From Branchiostoma floridae (lineage: Eukaryota > Chordata > Leptocardii > Amphioxiformes > Branchiostomatidae), in contig NC_049981.1 of NCBI RefSeq assembly GCF_000003815.2, positions 28,008,131 to 28,072,130 on the forward strand: DNA of 64,000 nt, given 5' to 3'. How positions within the stretch are numbered: position 1 is the stretch's first letter; every line of letters begins with the position of its first letter. This document shows, piece by piece, positions 13,801-25,050 of this stretch. The notes beneath the pieces are model-generated. The model was not told the DNA's origin and made no database searches. It was given only the letters and a program-made list of their open reading frames with translations. The translations under genes and the position numbers were made by a program.

Positions 13801-16800
13801 GACGATAAGACGCAGGAGTATACAGGCAACATGACGTCATGCGGAAAGCATGAGGACTGCCTGCGGCTGGGTAAGGTTAATCCGCGCTCCTTAAACAACA
13901 AATCCGTCAAGATAATGCCGAAAGGGACAAGCTACTTAGCACACGTTAGGCCACAGCAGGGATATGGAGGCCATATGCTGTACAAAATACTGATAAACAA
14001 TAGCTATAACAACTAAACTTTAGAGTCGTATCACTGGAGCCCCGAAAGGCCCTGCTTTGTTTCAACGGTACTTATGGTTCCTTGAGACATATCAATTATG
14101 ACATGAATTTGAAGACTTTGGGTAAATTCTAGTAAATATCAGCACACCGGAAGTGTCAAATTTAAGTCGTTAATGATAATGCTTATCCCATTTGAAATCA
14201 TACAGGGAAGATCGAAACTTTTTTTAAAATTTGTATAAGAACATGTATTAGAGTAGTTGATACCAAAGTTTTGTTTTCGTTCTACCTACGTGTGCACAGT
14301 ACAGATTATTTCGAAATTTCCACTCGCCCCATCAGTTACATGTAGAAACTTTACTTTTCATTATCAACAATATAAAATTTTAATTCAATTCACGGGGATG
14401 GTCGTGAATTTGAAGTACAGGTAAGGTAAGCATGTAGTCCGCTCAACGTTTCTGTCAATTTGGGGTTTTCCTTGCTATTTGAATGATATTCTGAACACAT
14501 AACTATTGGATATCACATATCTGTGCAAATACCCGGCACTTGACCGAGCAGAAAAAAACAAAACAACATTTGACCAAATCAAACCAAACAATTTCGAAGT
14601 AGCTCTTGCTGTTATGCATAAACAGAGTGTCTTCCAAAGCGTCTCCGTTTCAACCAACCATCACACCCCATTTCCGATTAGTTGTCAGGTATTATCAAGA
14701 CACGCAGCCGATGGATGCGGATACAGCCTGGCGTACATGTAGTGTCACTTTGATTCCAACCAAATCTTGTTAAAACATCTCCTCTGGTGGTGAAAGTAGG
14801 GCATCTTGCCAAGCGTCTCTCTTCAAGGTAGATTTGATCCCAGGCGTTTTGTGACCTTAAGGATTGATAACTTGAGAATGAATGCTTTCAAAGTCGAAGG
14901 ACAATGAACTTTCATGGTTCAGAACGCTAGGAATGGAAAGAAAGGAATGCTTTTGACATTGGACTTGGGCATTTTCCCCTTCGTAAACAAGTAAAACTTG
15001 GCCGTCTATGATGTAAACAACGACATTCTAGAGCCGCCTATGTGTACAGAATTAGCCAGCTGAATGAACAGTAATCATGTCAATAACGGTAAGAATTCAT
15101 GATCATACGACACAAACATCTGCATCGCTGGAACAATAACAAACTCAAAGAATCACTGTCCTTATACCTAATCAAGTATACAGTTATTGGACTTTAAGTC
15201 TCTGGAAATCATTTTCAGAGACTTAAAGTCCATCAACTGTATCACAAATGCCCAGTACAAGGCTTGTTTGTAATGCACCTTGCCAGTGTTTACACCCTTT
15301 ATAATGCCGGGAGGATCGATTCTCAATCAGGGGGCATCATCGGATAGAGGCCTTGGGCCATAGATAGCGAATGTACACAAAAGTGTTCAGGAGTTTATCA
15401 GATTCTCTGTCGTCTCTGGGATTGGTCATGTCTGACTTCTCCTGACGACCACCCTAGGTACTACTACTAGTAATTTTCAGCTCATCGTATTTCACGCTTT
15501 GATCACCGTATTTGCACTTGTTTTAAAGCTATAAAACTGGCATATATTGAAAGTATTGATAACTCACAACCAGGCTGACTGTCAACCACCGTTGTAATGT
15601 AATACCTGTATGTCTATTCTATGACAAACTTAGGAAAAAACTTGTTTTACAGAGTGTACTTAAAGAAGCATTTGGTAACTTCTCTGGCCAAAGTTGAGGA
15701 ATTTGAATTAAACGTTTTACATTTTCCCAAAGGGTTAAATCAGATGCTTTTGGTATTGAATTTATGTACATTTGCATATGTAGTCCTACTTACTCCAGGG
15801 TCATTTTGATTATAATCTACAACTCCCCCAAATGTCCATTCCGTGCCATTATCGACAATGGTTCCCGTGTGTACATTTAAAGCCACTTCGTCATTTGTCT
15901 TCTCTATAAGCCAGATGTTTATAGTCACAATTAGTGTCATTCCCTATATCTATGGAGAACACGAGAGTTAGGACGATTTGCCACCCTCACACGGGCAGTT
16001 AGGGGGTCCTGTGGGACCGATGGAATGGGAAATTTATAGCCACCACTTCTGAAACTCCGTATTTGGGTTACCCCAGCGTAGCAACGTCTGTGGATATAAA
16101 TATATCCTCCTCAGGTTTATGAGCGTAAAGCAGTGGCAACCAAGGGCTGGGGTAATAACTTAGATATCCAGTCTAGAAACGTCGCCAAATTTACTGCAAT
16201 AGTTTTTACATCTTTCTATTTATATTTCTAGAGAGAGAGAGAGAGTATATCAAACTGTAGACCTCCAATATATTAAGGTTGATGGACATCCTAAATGGGT
16301 TCCAACATGCACTGACACGTTGACTTTGCTGAACAAATAGTAAATTCCGAACACAATTAGAAACTTCATTTTCATACCCACAGCCCTACATCGTAAACGA
16401 AACCTTTCTTTGTTGACTGAATGAACCACAAGTCATAGAAACTTATCTGCGATGAGTTAGCAGTTTGGGCAGAAAGCACGCTAAGTAGTCTGATATTTTT
16501 AATTTTCTACGCGTTTCTTGTTCCTCTACCTTTAAAGTATCAGCAAGTGTTGATATCATCATGTACTAGACTATATCGGACATCACGTGCCTATATCATC
16601 ACGTACATCTGCTTTGCACAGCGGACTCTCTCATGAGCAAATTGCCCTTCCCTTTTTTAATTCTCAAACTGTAACGTGGTCTTCTCTGAGCTTTGGGTAG
16701 ATATTTGAGAATGTAGGGAATCGGTAGATGTCTGAGAGACACTGGAGCTACGTTTTACTAATAACACCCTCCGGGTTAATTTTGGACTTCCAGATTAATT

Positions 16801-19800
16801 CCGGACAAACGTTAATCATTTGAAAAACGATTAACCAAATGAATTAAGATTTGCAACTATGGTCTATTAAAAGGTAATTTATATGTAGATTGCATGATCG
16901 ATGTCTCCAGGAACAAAACTTCTGGAGAATTCTGGCTTTAGGTTCCCAGAATTCTGGAGAATTCTGACTTAGGTTCCCAGAATTCTCCAGAATTCTGACT
17001 CGGGGCCAGAATTCTGGCTCAGGTTCCCAGAATTCTCCAGAATTGGCTTTGTTCCTGGAGACATCTAATAGCAATCTACATATTAATTACCTTTTAATAG
17101 ACCATAATTTCAAATCTTGATTCATTTGGTTAATCGTTTTTCAAATGATTAAGGTTTGTCCGGAATTAGTCTGGAAGTCCAAAATTAACCTGGGGGGTGT
17201 TTAATATGCAAAGTAGGACACCAATATGGCCGCAGACTCATCGCTGACGTCCCGTGAGTGCGCGCTATTGGTTACAACATCGTCACCATGAAGATATTGT
17301 TACTGCCCGGCTAGAACCACACACACAGGCACCGACGGGTAAAAATAGTGTTCGCAAGCGACTCTCTGGGCTATCAGACAGTAGGGGACGCACTGAACAA
17401 ACAAACCAGGAGATATGTACGTGTTGGATTTAGAGGTTGTCTGGAAAGTGAAACTATTCTATAGATGGTTCTATCATACCTAACCTTTTATTTCAGGGGA
17501 ATTGAAATACATGGTGGCACGGAGTAAAGTTTCTTTTTTAATTCTCTAATTTCATAATTGCCATTTTTGTCGATAGCAAACACGTAAATTACCCTAGTAA
17601 CTATTACCCTGGCGTTTATCATATCGTAACCTCTCTGAGGTATAGTATACAATAATGAAATAAACATTATCATTATGAACAAATGGAAATGCAACCATAG
17701 TCCACATACAACTGTTGAACAAACATACATCCCAGGGTTTAAGTAAAAAAAAAAGTTTGATGGTCTTAGAACTGCTATATGAGTAGATCAAACGAAATAA
17801 GTTTTAAAAAGTCAATATATTGGATACACTTTGTCTGGATGTGTAACTGTGTAGTTCCGTAGGTTTCAAGTTCATTTGATTCACAAACGGGAAGCGTGGC
17901 TAAGGCAACCCAGAGCACCCGCCGGGGTGTTTGAACACTTATTGGGGAAACTATGTCAGCGTTATCATTACATTCATGGACATAACGGATACTGTGTATT
18001 TATTGAAATAGTCCAATGTCTGAGTATTCGAAGTCAAGTGTCAAAGTCATGAATCAAACCTCTCTGGCAGCTACGGACTGTAGAACAGCATGGCGCGTGA
18101 GAAATCGTTTTGGGTCGAACCCTCCTATGAGCAGACTCTGGCTAGTGTAGGTTATCAATTGTTTGTTGACACAGTGCAGGAGCGACGTAAAGAAACTTGT
18201 TATATGCCTTCTCTAGGCAATGTAGAATTAGCCATGACTCCTAGACACGGAGACAAATCCTAAAAAAATCATTGTGCTGAACCTGAAAGGAGAGGCCAGC
18301 ATTATTCCAACTGGCAACTGCTATGTTCTTAATAATTTTTTTTTATTATCGGATAGATAACAATTATCATAAAAACATTGATATGAAAGCTAGATTTTGT
18401 TCTGAATAAACCCATTTGGTGAAATATGGCTTACCTTCCAGTTTTCTGAATCATTTTCGAACACTCGAACTTTGAACATGCAACAGAATCATACACCACA
18501 TACATCCTTCAGACAAAGTATGCAAAGTGTTGACTGTGCTAGCGATATATCGACAAAATTCCCATTTCTTCATGCATATCGCCATAGTGATTTTATAAAG
18601 AATATTCTACAAACGTATTTCATATCATGTTGGTCTGCTAATTTTTTGTCAGTGAAGACGAAACATAACGTTATGTAGTACTAGTATTTTGCATAATCAT
18701 GATGGATATTTTGTATAGAAACAAGATCTAAGTCAAATATTCCTAAATACCGTCCTCGTAAGAAGCGATATTTAGGTCCTTCGTATAGAATATCGTGTTG
18801 AATGAAGCAAGGTTATCAGCTAACATTCCAGGTTTATCTTTGGACGTGAACAGCTGTGCCTTCGTGTCTAGCAACATCCGGGGACTTTATCCGAAAGTCC
18901 GCCATCTTGTTCTCTGGGGCTTATCAGCAAACATGTCAATTTTGCTACTAAGACTAGTAAATACGGCTGTTCATGTTTGTACCGACAGCTACGAATATAA
19001 ACAAAGATATATAAAGAATGTCTTGCCTGTATAGCGTTCTGTTCTTAAGCCCACTTTCACATTCGTCCTATTTCAATACAAGTCAGTTTGGTCTCAATGG
19101 TCTTTGGATTCTAACATCATATTCTGGGATGCGTTTTAACTACATTTTATGACAGATCCTATTACTGTAGCAAAGGAGAAAATAGGACAAGAAGAAGAAA
19201 CTAAGTATTAAATTGTTTAGTATGCCTATTATATTTCGCACTTTTGTTCCAGAAATGGGGAACAGTGTCACGAAGTCGTCGAATTTTCATAATATTATCT
19301 TGAGCTGGGTACATAATTTCTCACGATCATAAATCACCAGCAAAGTACCGAGTCACGACTCAAAACATCATGGTTACTGTGTCTAACTTCGAGAGAAAGC
19401 GAAGACGCACATCTGCCTGGCCTGATGTTGAACATTTCTCATCCATGGTTTTGGATATCGCATATCAAAATAGTGGCAATGATTCATGAATCATGCTGAC
19501 TATAAAGCTTTGGGCTAACGTTAAGTACATAAAGTACGCCTGCATTGTATAAATAAATGCATAAAAATATATAACTTTGCTGACTCCAGAAAACAGCGAA
19601 GAAATTTCTAGAACAAGGTTAGTAGAACGGACGGTACCATTGTTGCGTGCATCGGCCAAGGTCACGTGATACCTATTAAAACTGAAGGGGTCAGACGGCG
19701 TTAAATCCTAATAGACCACGTGTCTGGCGCTGGAAAATATGGACATACTTAATGTTACACTTAACATCTTATGTTTTTGATAAATCGTCCTGCAAAATAT

Positions 19801-20782
19801 ACGGAAAAAGTTTGGATCTGCAAGCGAAGTGCGCGAAATGAAAGGATGAGAAGCTATGTAAAGCTATGTACAACGTCATTTCAGTTAAGTATACACGACA
19901 TGATCATATCATTCAACACAAGTTCCTGTCTTGTATTGTCAAATCACGTTTATTAAGGTAAGCCCAGTGGCAGGGACGGGGTGGAGCTTTGTCTGAATCC
20001 TGCACAGTGTACCACGGCGTCCACTTGATAAGTCCCACAAGAGGTGTATTCGTACCCGACCATTTTTGGTCACTAGCTTGTCGGGCATGCCTTGCCGCTT
20101 ATCCTCGATCTCTGGCTCTGACGGGAAAAGCCTTCGCGTCCCAAACCCAGACCTCCCACCGTACCCAACCTTTACATCAGCTTTAACACTGATGGAACAA
20201 ACCTAAGTCCCGACTTGTCAGCAGAAAATCTCAACCACGCAAACTTGTCCGTCCAAGTTTTCGCGGATAGCCCGCGGGCTTAGTCGCTCTATAAGGGGAT
20301 ATGCGTCTTTTTATAATACGTCTCATACCCTGTTACCAAGGGCGGGCGATGGGTTTACGATATCAAACAGAATGCGGCCATGGTCGTCTTTTCTCGCGTT
20401 AGGGTGGCCCGGACAAGTTACTACCGAGCTCATCTTGCCTGGACAGACTTAAACATACACATTGAAGAGGACGTTGTGCCAAACTAAACAAGAAGAACCA
20501 CGTCGAAAACGTCGTCCGTATTTCACACTCCCCCTTCAATATCACCAGTATGCGGGAGCCCGTCAGAGATAGCTGTCCGGAATGTGGAGCGTCCGCAGCG
20601 CTATTTTTTGACGCACGGAGACCGCCGTACCTTCTCTACCCCTCCCACAACACACAGCCAAGGCTCTTGGCACCTACCTTGGCGACTTTGAGGGGTTGTT
20701 TTACTTCCAGACCTCCACTCAGGCGAAACCCCCAAGGGGGGCCGCCGGTCAGGACAGCGGTCAGCCTCTCCCCCTTCACCAT
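864..20782 (-). CDS. SYNPO2-like: Synaptopodin-2-like PDZ protein (six spliced exons)
   Basis: Joined exons, in transcription order: 20678-20782, 10056-10207, 9029-9338, 7327-8812, 3670-5261, 864-1886. Every junction has GT-AG and matching phase (0,2,0,1,0), giving 1555 residues and a TGA stop. Residues 1-86 form a PDZ domain with carboxylate-loop motif GGPPWGFRLSGG and the downstream GSGLQEGDEVLAVNG. The remainder is low-complexity and proline-rich, with a PPSY motif, several WSP repeats, and three basic motifs of the form G-G/K-x-MF-x-K-x(4)-R. Known family: synaptopodin, SYNPO2/myopodin and SYNPO2L are actin- and alpha-actinin-binding proteins of Z-discs, stress fibres and podocytes; SYNPO2 and SYNPO2L start with the same type of PDZ. 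The KGA-MF motif followed by a PWEAA block is typical of the family. Inferred role: actin bundling or Z-disc scaffold. The family call is strong; the exact ortholog and isoforms are inference. Confidence 0.85.
1887..3627. other. SYNPO2-like: Intron / alternative 3' UTR
   Basis: Between the last two coding exons. It also follows the alternative TAG at 3628 on the minus strand, with GATAAATAAAGC (minus) near 2635 as a possible poly(A) signal. AT-rich, purine-biased on the plus strand; no gene seen. Confidence 0.5.
3628..5261 (-). CDS. SYNPO2-like: Synaptopodin-like exon 5: two basic synaptopodin motifs; alternative end
   Basis: Acceptor GTGCCATTTCAG|GTGATT in phase 1. Encodes about residues 686-1215. 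It contains a basic motif GGRMFWKRRLRAHKW near residue 780 and a second GKGANMFMKRMERMSKY near residue 1013. The latter is followed by SPWEAAMEGSGKIDDAF, which resembles the PWEAA-DEAF block of vertebrate SYNPO/SYNPO2. A poly-Gln run (CTG repeats on the plus strand at 4131-4148) lies between. Two ends are possible: a donor after AAG at 3670 (GTGACAG) that joins in phase to the 864-1886 exon, or read-through to TAG at 3628, ending SVWLPGQ. An AATAAA on the minus strand near 2635 could serve the read-through form. Confidence 0.8.
5262..7326. other. SYNPO2-like: Intron
   Basis: Intron between exons 4 and 5. No coding or RNA feature or clear repeat recognised. Confidence 0.6.
7327..8812 (-). CDS. 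SYNPO2-like: Synaptopodin-like exon 4: proline-rich region with WSP repeats
   Basis: Acceptor CCCATTACAG|GTCAGT, donor AAACCAG|GTGAGA. It encodes 495 codons plus one base (residues about 190-684). The N-terminal part is charged (TEEEESGERKTQGFSYLKPG), then a PPPSYSRAL motif, which is a PPxY-type site of the kind synaptopodins use to bind WW domains. A long Pro/Gln-rich tract follows, then a block with FSVFDVGATWEPP and KAPMFKVKKFDFKPQTW, and then about six W-S-P-(S/T/G)-G repeats. Mostly predicted disorder, as in vertebrate synaptopodins. Ends in phase 1; the last base G joins GT of the next exon to give glycine. Confidence 0.8.
9029..9338 (-). CDS. SYNPO2-like: Synaptopodin-like exon 3: linker, Ser/Gln/Lys-rich
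   Basis: Acceptor CTTTTCTATCCAG at 9339-9351, donor GGGCAG|GTATGT. The first base completes the arginine codon from the PDZ exon; 103 further codons end in phase 0. The segment begins KRPTYNVQQAGQTTEQEE and is rich in Ser, Lys, Gln and Val (for example KVNSVAKKDKQH), with no recognisable fold. It directly follows the PDZ and is probably a disordered linker. The in-frame extension on both sides of the exon is intronic. Confidence 0.7.
10056..10207 (-). CDS. SYNPO2-like: Synaptopodin-like exon 2: second half of PDZ domain
   Basis: Acceptor TACTTGCAG|GTGCGG, donor CTCAG|GTACGT. The 50 codons plus 2 bases encode VRKKSKAHGSGLQEGDEV, AVNGAPCQD and the C-terminal helix region ending LELEVLR. This matches the beta-D, helix-B and last-strand part of SYNPO2-type PDZ domains (the family signature KASGSGLxEGDEVxxINGxPC is clearly recognisable). 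It starts in phase 0 and ends after two bases of an arginine codon, completed by the A that starts the next exon. Confidence 0.85.
15178..15242. repeat. Short hairpin, 27-bp arms, 11-nt loop
   Basis: Arms 15178-15204 and 15216-15242 pair over 27 bases with two mismatches; the inner part GGACTTTAAGTCTCTG pairs perfectly. The loop is GAAATCATTTT. The size fits a compact pre-microRNA fold or a tiny palindromic element; the sequence alone cannot decide. Confidence 0.5.
16763..17201. mobile_element. Foldback (long inverted repeat) element
   Basis: Arms of about 150 bases (starting AACACCCTCCGGGTTAATTT at the left, ending in its imperfect complement at the right) flank a centre of repeated AGAATTCTGG/CCAGAATTCT units at about 16914-17055. 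TAAT flanks each end (16759-16762 and 17202-17205), a likely target duplication. No coding capacity: a non-autonomous foldback/MITE-type element in intron 1 of the synaptopodin-like gene. Confidence 0.75.
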
Positions 20783-21060
20783 GACGATGGCGGTAGTGGT
20801 CTCAGCTACTGATCGTCAGCACCCGGCATTGCTCCACCAGACATGGGCAGAAAAGTATGCCAGGCCGGAATGGCCCTTCCAAAATGCGCATTGGGCGCGC
20901 ATATGCAATATGTCAATCTTTTCCCGCCGGCGGGGGTGGGCGCGGAATGGTACAGTCCAACGCGCGCCCCTCTGTATTGAGACAAATCACTCGCACGTGG
21001 GACGTACGCGTCATTTTCTGACATTAGATAAATCAGTTGATATCTTTTACATAAGACTGT
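20050..21060. promoter_or_regulatory. SYNPO2-like: CpG-rich stretch around the synaptopodin-like first coding exon
   Basis: Unlike the AT-rich surroundings, this stretch is rich in CG dinucleotides (for example GGGCGCGC near 20891 and several CACG/ACGT motifs) and surrounds the ATG exon at 20678-20782. Such islands commonly mark promoters, so a transcription start upstream of 20782 on the minus strand is likely. No TATA box or initiator was identified with confidence. Confidence 0.35.
20678..20782 (-). CDS. SYNPO2-like: Synaptopodin-like exon 1: start codon and first half of PDZ domain
   Basis: A 35-codon exon from ATG (20782) to a donor AAG|GTAGGT. It encodes MVKGERLTAV, then LTGGPPWGFRLSGG, the PDZ binding-loop strand, and ends PLKVAK in phase 0. 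The next exon starts VRKKSKAHGSG, so the join reads as a continuous PDZ of the SYNPO2 type. An in-frame TGA lies 12 codons upstream of the ATG, and no good acceptor is seen in between, so this is the first coding exon. The start context is GTCATGG. It is too short to stand out as an open frame and is followed by an intron of about 10.5 kb. Confidence 0.85.
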
Positions 21061-23408
21061 CACTCACTTAATTTTCTGTATCAGGAACCCAATCGTATTA
21101 CAAGAACAACATGCCTCCTTTTTGTGCTGATAGTTCTTTTAAGGCCCTTGAAAGTTTGTCCTTCGCCCGAAGGCGTTCCCTTTAAGTTTTAAACAAGACC
21201 CATGACCCAGGTATGTTACACAAACAGTGCAAGTAGGCCGAAACCGCACTGCCAATGTCAACAACATCACATATATAACACGCGTCTTTGACCTACGAAA
21301 AGTTGATGCTCTAGAAGATGATATTTTCTGCAATAATAAAGTATGAAGTAACAGTTGCAATGACATGGAAGCTGCCTGTTTGGCAGGAAACATCGAACGG
21401 TACTTGATTATCTGTAACTGTTCTGTAGCCAAACAACTAGGTACCGACATTACGTAGTATAAGTATATATGAACTGTGATCCCAAGGGAACAAGCATACA
21501 ACACTCAGCTACTCCATAGACGTCATGTCAATGTAAATTTATTTTGTAGTATATTGAACAGTGAGCGCTGTAGTCCATAACAGCGTCCTTCAACCCTCTG
21601 TATCGACACTATGTTTCCCTAACCTTATGCTAGTTGGCAGCATGGTCAAAACGAGCGGAAACAAACTTTGCGTGTTTGGGAACACACTAATGGGAATGTT
21701 TATACCACAAACTGTCAGTCAAGAGTCTGCCATGTCAATAAAGCCACAGCGACTCTGTGAACAGTGTGGTGGCACTGTTAACATGGACATTGTGCTTTTC
21801 TGAGGAAAAACTTCAGTATGAAAGTAAAATGTCTTAGTCGTAGCCTAGTACGTAAATTTAGACCTGTTTGCGGCGCTCACTTAATGTTTTAGCCTGACCT
21901 CTTCACCACGAAAGCCACTACGAAAATGCTTGTTAACGTTCTTTTGTCCGTCCTTGTTTTTTAAACCTCGAGTTTAAACCATCGCGACCATTTTCCTTAC
22001 CGCGAAATCAAATCCCTATAAACTTAATGGTATTTAGGACAACCAATGCTGAAGATAGTGTAATGTTTCTCAATAGGATTATAAAAGCAATATTTACAAA
22101 AAACAACACTTAGAGACATTTAAGTCTCTTGCCACGCTGTTCAGTAGAATGAATATTGTTCTGATAGTGACACAAATCATCATGAGTGTACAACTTGTGA
22201 CCTGCGCAGTATTAATGATAAACGACATTTACTGTGTCAGATCTATCCACACATCTCTAAACCATCAATACAAAGTACACCTGCATGCCGCTGTACTGTC
22301 CCAGAACGTTTACAACACGTAATGTGCATATGCAGGACTTCGGGCGATCAGCCTGGCCGGTGGCTTCTTTGTATTTATAAAAAAGATCAGTGGCAGAGTC
22401 AACTGTCAGTGTCAATGCTAGAAAACTTTCAGCATGCATGGAGCTGACGTTGTCTAGTATAGTTACAATAGAATTCATCACAGTCTCTGTTGGAGGTTTG
22501 GTCAATGTTACGTCAGAATTTTGTCCGTTGTATACGAAATCTTTTCCGACACAAAATTTGAGAAAATTTGAAAACTATAGAGGAATATCATCCTTATTTA
22601 CGACACGACCTGAAACGATACGTTCTGATCAAGTGCTGATGACAGCCGGTCATGTCTGAAACTTCTTGCACGCGGAGTTATGTATGTTTTCTCCTCTTTC
22701 ACCACCGTGGCGCGATCACAAGGACAAGGTAAGATGACAGATTTCCCGCCGTGACAGACGACCTTAAACAGTTTGGAAGCCGATAAAGTCGTCAAGGACT
22801 GTTTGATGCTCGCAGCAGTACGAAACGAGTCATTTGGAGAGGAAATGTGGCGTGTAGATGCGTTCACAAGCCGTCTCGTGATGACAGAGCGGGAAGCAGG
22901 ATGTCGGTCAGAGCGAAGGTGTGAACGTTGGAGAAAATAGAAGGAAAGAACGAAATCTTTAACACTCTGAGACAACAACGAAATTAGGTCTGTGATTTGA
23001 ACAGGACTATGCATTTCATGCCGGTTTTCAGTTCTAAATATAAAAAAAAGGCTATTATACTGTTACTTACTAATAGGCACATTTATTTGTTTTTTTTTTG
23101 TGTGTGCTAAAATTTCCAAGTGGTTTGAAGACAAATATTTCAGCACACTTCGGGTAGCTATCAGTCAACAGTTGCACTCAGACCCCCATAGAAGTTCAAG
23201 AGGCAGGTGGAAGAACTGTATGTAAGCCCTGTTAGCCTAGCCGTGGTGCGATTTGTCACATATATCGTTACCTTAGGACAAGGAGGTTGTATAGAGACCA
23301 TATAACCTCCTTGCTCAGGAAAAGCCAGAAGGAGCCATGTATCCTTACAGTCTAACAGACAACAGACCTTAGTAGGATGTAGGTTAGACATCCAGGTAAT
23401 AAGATACG

Positions 23409-23512
23409 CCAAAAAGTAGTTACAGTGTCACTGACGAAGGATAGTGGATACTATCCGAAACGTCTGACCGTTTCCAAAACCATATCCAGTTGCTTGAGTA
23501 ACTACTTTTTGG
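23409..23512. repeat. Nested hairpin with CTGACGA...GAAACG core
   Basis: Outer 15-bp perfect inverted repeat CCAAAAAGTAGTTAC (23409-23423) with its complement at 23498-23512. Inside are CTGACGA, a GGATAG/CTATCC stem, and a GAAACG/CGTTTC stem. This type of hairpin recurs in dispersed repeats of invertebrate genomes. A second hairpin (AAGGAGGTTGTAT and complement, 23280-23312) lies 100 bases before it. Confidence 0.5.
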
Positions 23513-24909
23513 AGACCTTAGTAGGAGTCTACAAAGCGTTAGCGAGGCTGACTTTAGTAATTTGTACATCTCGAAACTTGTACCATGGCTTGGCCCAGTT
23601 TTGGCGATGGAAAGTTGATACCTAGTAGTGCCGGCATGCGGTTATTACTAAAACTGCGCCTTGTTCTCAAATTACGGGGATTTGACACAGTTTCTAAGAC
23701 AAGCCAAACTCGCACATTATAATTCGTAATCTATAATTCTTTTCTTATCGTAGACACAGATTTTTGTCAAGCTTCTTTGCCACATTTTTTTTTCGTTCTA
23801 TGTTCAAATATGTTGTTTAATTGCCTTTATGATTTTTAAGTGGTAGATAGCTCTTTGGATAGGTTTGCGACCCCCAGCGTTTTTTTTAACTACAGGAGGC
23901 GAGCTTGTTTCAAACTTTGAAACAGAATACGTCAAGAAGGGTTCGATGGATTGTCATTTTTTTGCCTGCAGATAGCTTGTATTTTGTGTCTGACGAATCA
24001 CTTACACAAAACAAACTGGCGCTGCAACTGTGATTCCCTTAAATACCATACAAGGGTTTGGATGCTGGAGACAGCGACATCTGGTTCTGTGAGTGATGTC
24101 ATATATCACTGCCGGATGCGGCCTTGTACATGACTTTCCAGAGCAGACTAAATGCATAAGACATCCGAATTCCACGTCGTCATGGCAACATGGGATAGCT
24201 CAGAGGCATTCGTTCATGCGTCAGTCGTTACGTTATCGAATTTCAGACGTCGAGGTCATGTATAATCTGTTCCATCACAACGCGCACACTATGGCCGAAA
24301 ACATCATCAAACCCGCGACTAAGTACTGACAGAGATGCACTGAAGCTTCTCTTTTTATGTTTTCAGGTTGTGTGGGGTTCTCTTATATACCGTTAAACAA
24401 GTTCAAACAGGCTTGCAATTGCGTCTTATCCCAAAAGGACTAACTTACGTATACCCCAAATGAGCTACTTTTAATCTTGTGATACCCGACAAATTTGGGA
24501 AAACAATACATACTTAACAGATCAACAATCTGGTCATGGTAGGCGTTTGCAAATTGTTCTCTAAAGCTAGAAACCCCCTTGGACGCATCAACCAGAACAT
24601 TCACGGCCTAACAGGCTCTCTTCATCAAAGGCTTATGTCATGGCCCATGACCTTATCTCAACGTATCATTTTCTACATAAACAAATTTGCGCGTATCTTC
24701 TGCACACAGTGTGACAGATGCCGTAGGGTGAGAGCCTATACTTCACCTGTACTCACTTACTAAACTGGTAATGAATTCCAAAGGTGCCGAATGCCTTTAC
24801 CATCAAGTAGCGGGCAAATATACATGAACCACAGCTGGATTCTCAACTCAGAGGTAGAATACAAGTCAGTTCTCGCGACTGAAAAACAACGCTGACATGA
24901 GATTTGGCT

Positions 24910-25050
24910 AGAAGTTTTATTTATTTATTGGTATGGCTGTGCTGAACACACAGCCAGGGCTGCCCAACTAGCCTACGGCTATTACAAAGGGCTAGCCCTG
25001 CTGACAAACACATAGACAATACATAAAAAGAGCATTTATATATACATGGT
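24910..25050 (-). mobile_element. Probable LINE 3'-end fragment
   Basis: On the minus strand the segment ends in AATAAATAAATAAAAC after a compact stretch containing TGTGTGTTCAGCACAGCC, the usual shape of a 5'-truncated non-LTR retrotransposon tail. No coding sequence remains. Weak call. Confidence 0.3.

Larger units (their letters stand above)
10208..20677. other. SYNPO2-like: Long intron 1
   Basis: About 10.5 kb separating the two halves of the PDZ domain. Holds a hairpin (15.18 kb), a foldback element (16.76-17.20 kb), a C-run followed by CA repeat (11.54 kb) and a short GA run (16.23 kb). A 135-codon plus-strand frame at 13609 has no recognisable domain. Confidence 0.6.

Noticed and set aside
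13609-14016. 135-codon plus-strand frame, with NPRSLNNKSVKI resembling some retrotransposon endonuclease regions
   Set aside because: Only a short resemblance, no other retrotransposon motif around it, and no splice or promoter context; likely chance.
20550-21071. 173-codon plus-strand frame
   Set aside because: It lies antisense to the PDZ exon in a CpG-rich stretch; composition-driven shadow.
22598-23014. 138-codon minus-strand frame
   Set aside because: Ser/Arg-rich without recognisable domain; no matching splice phase with neighbouring exons.
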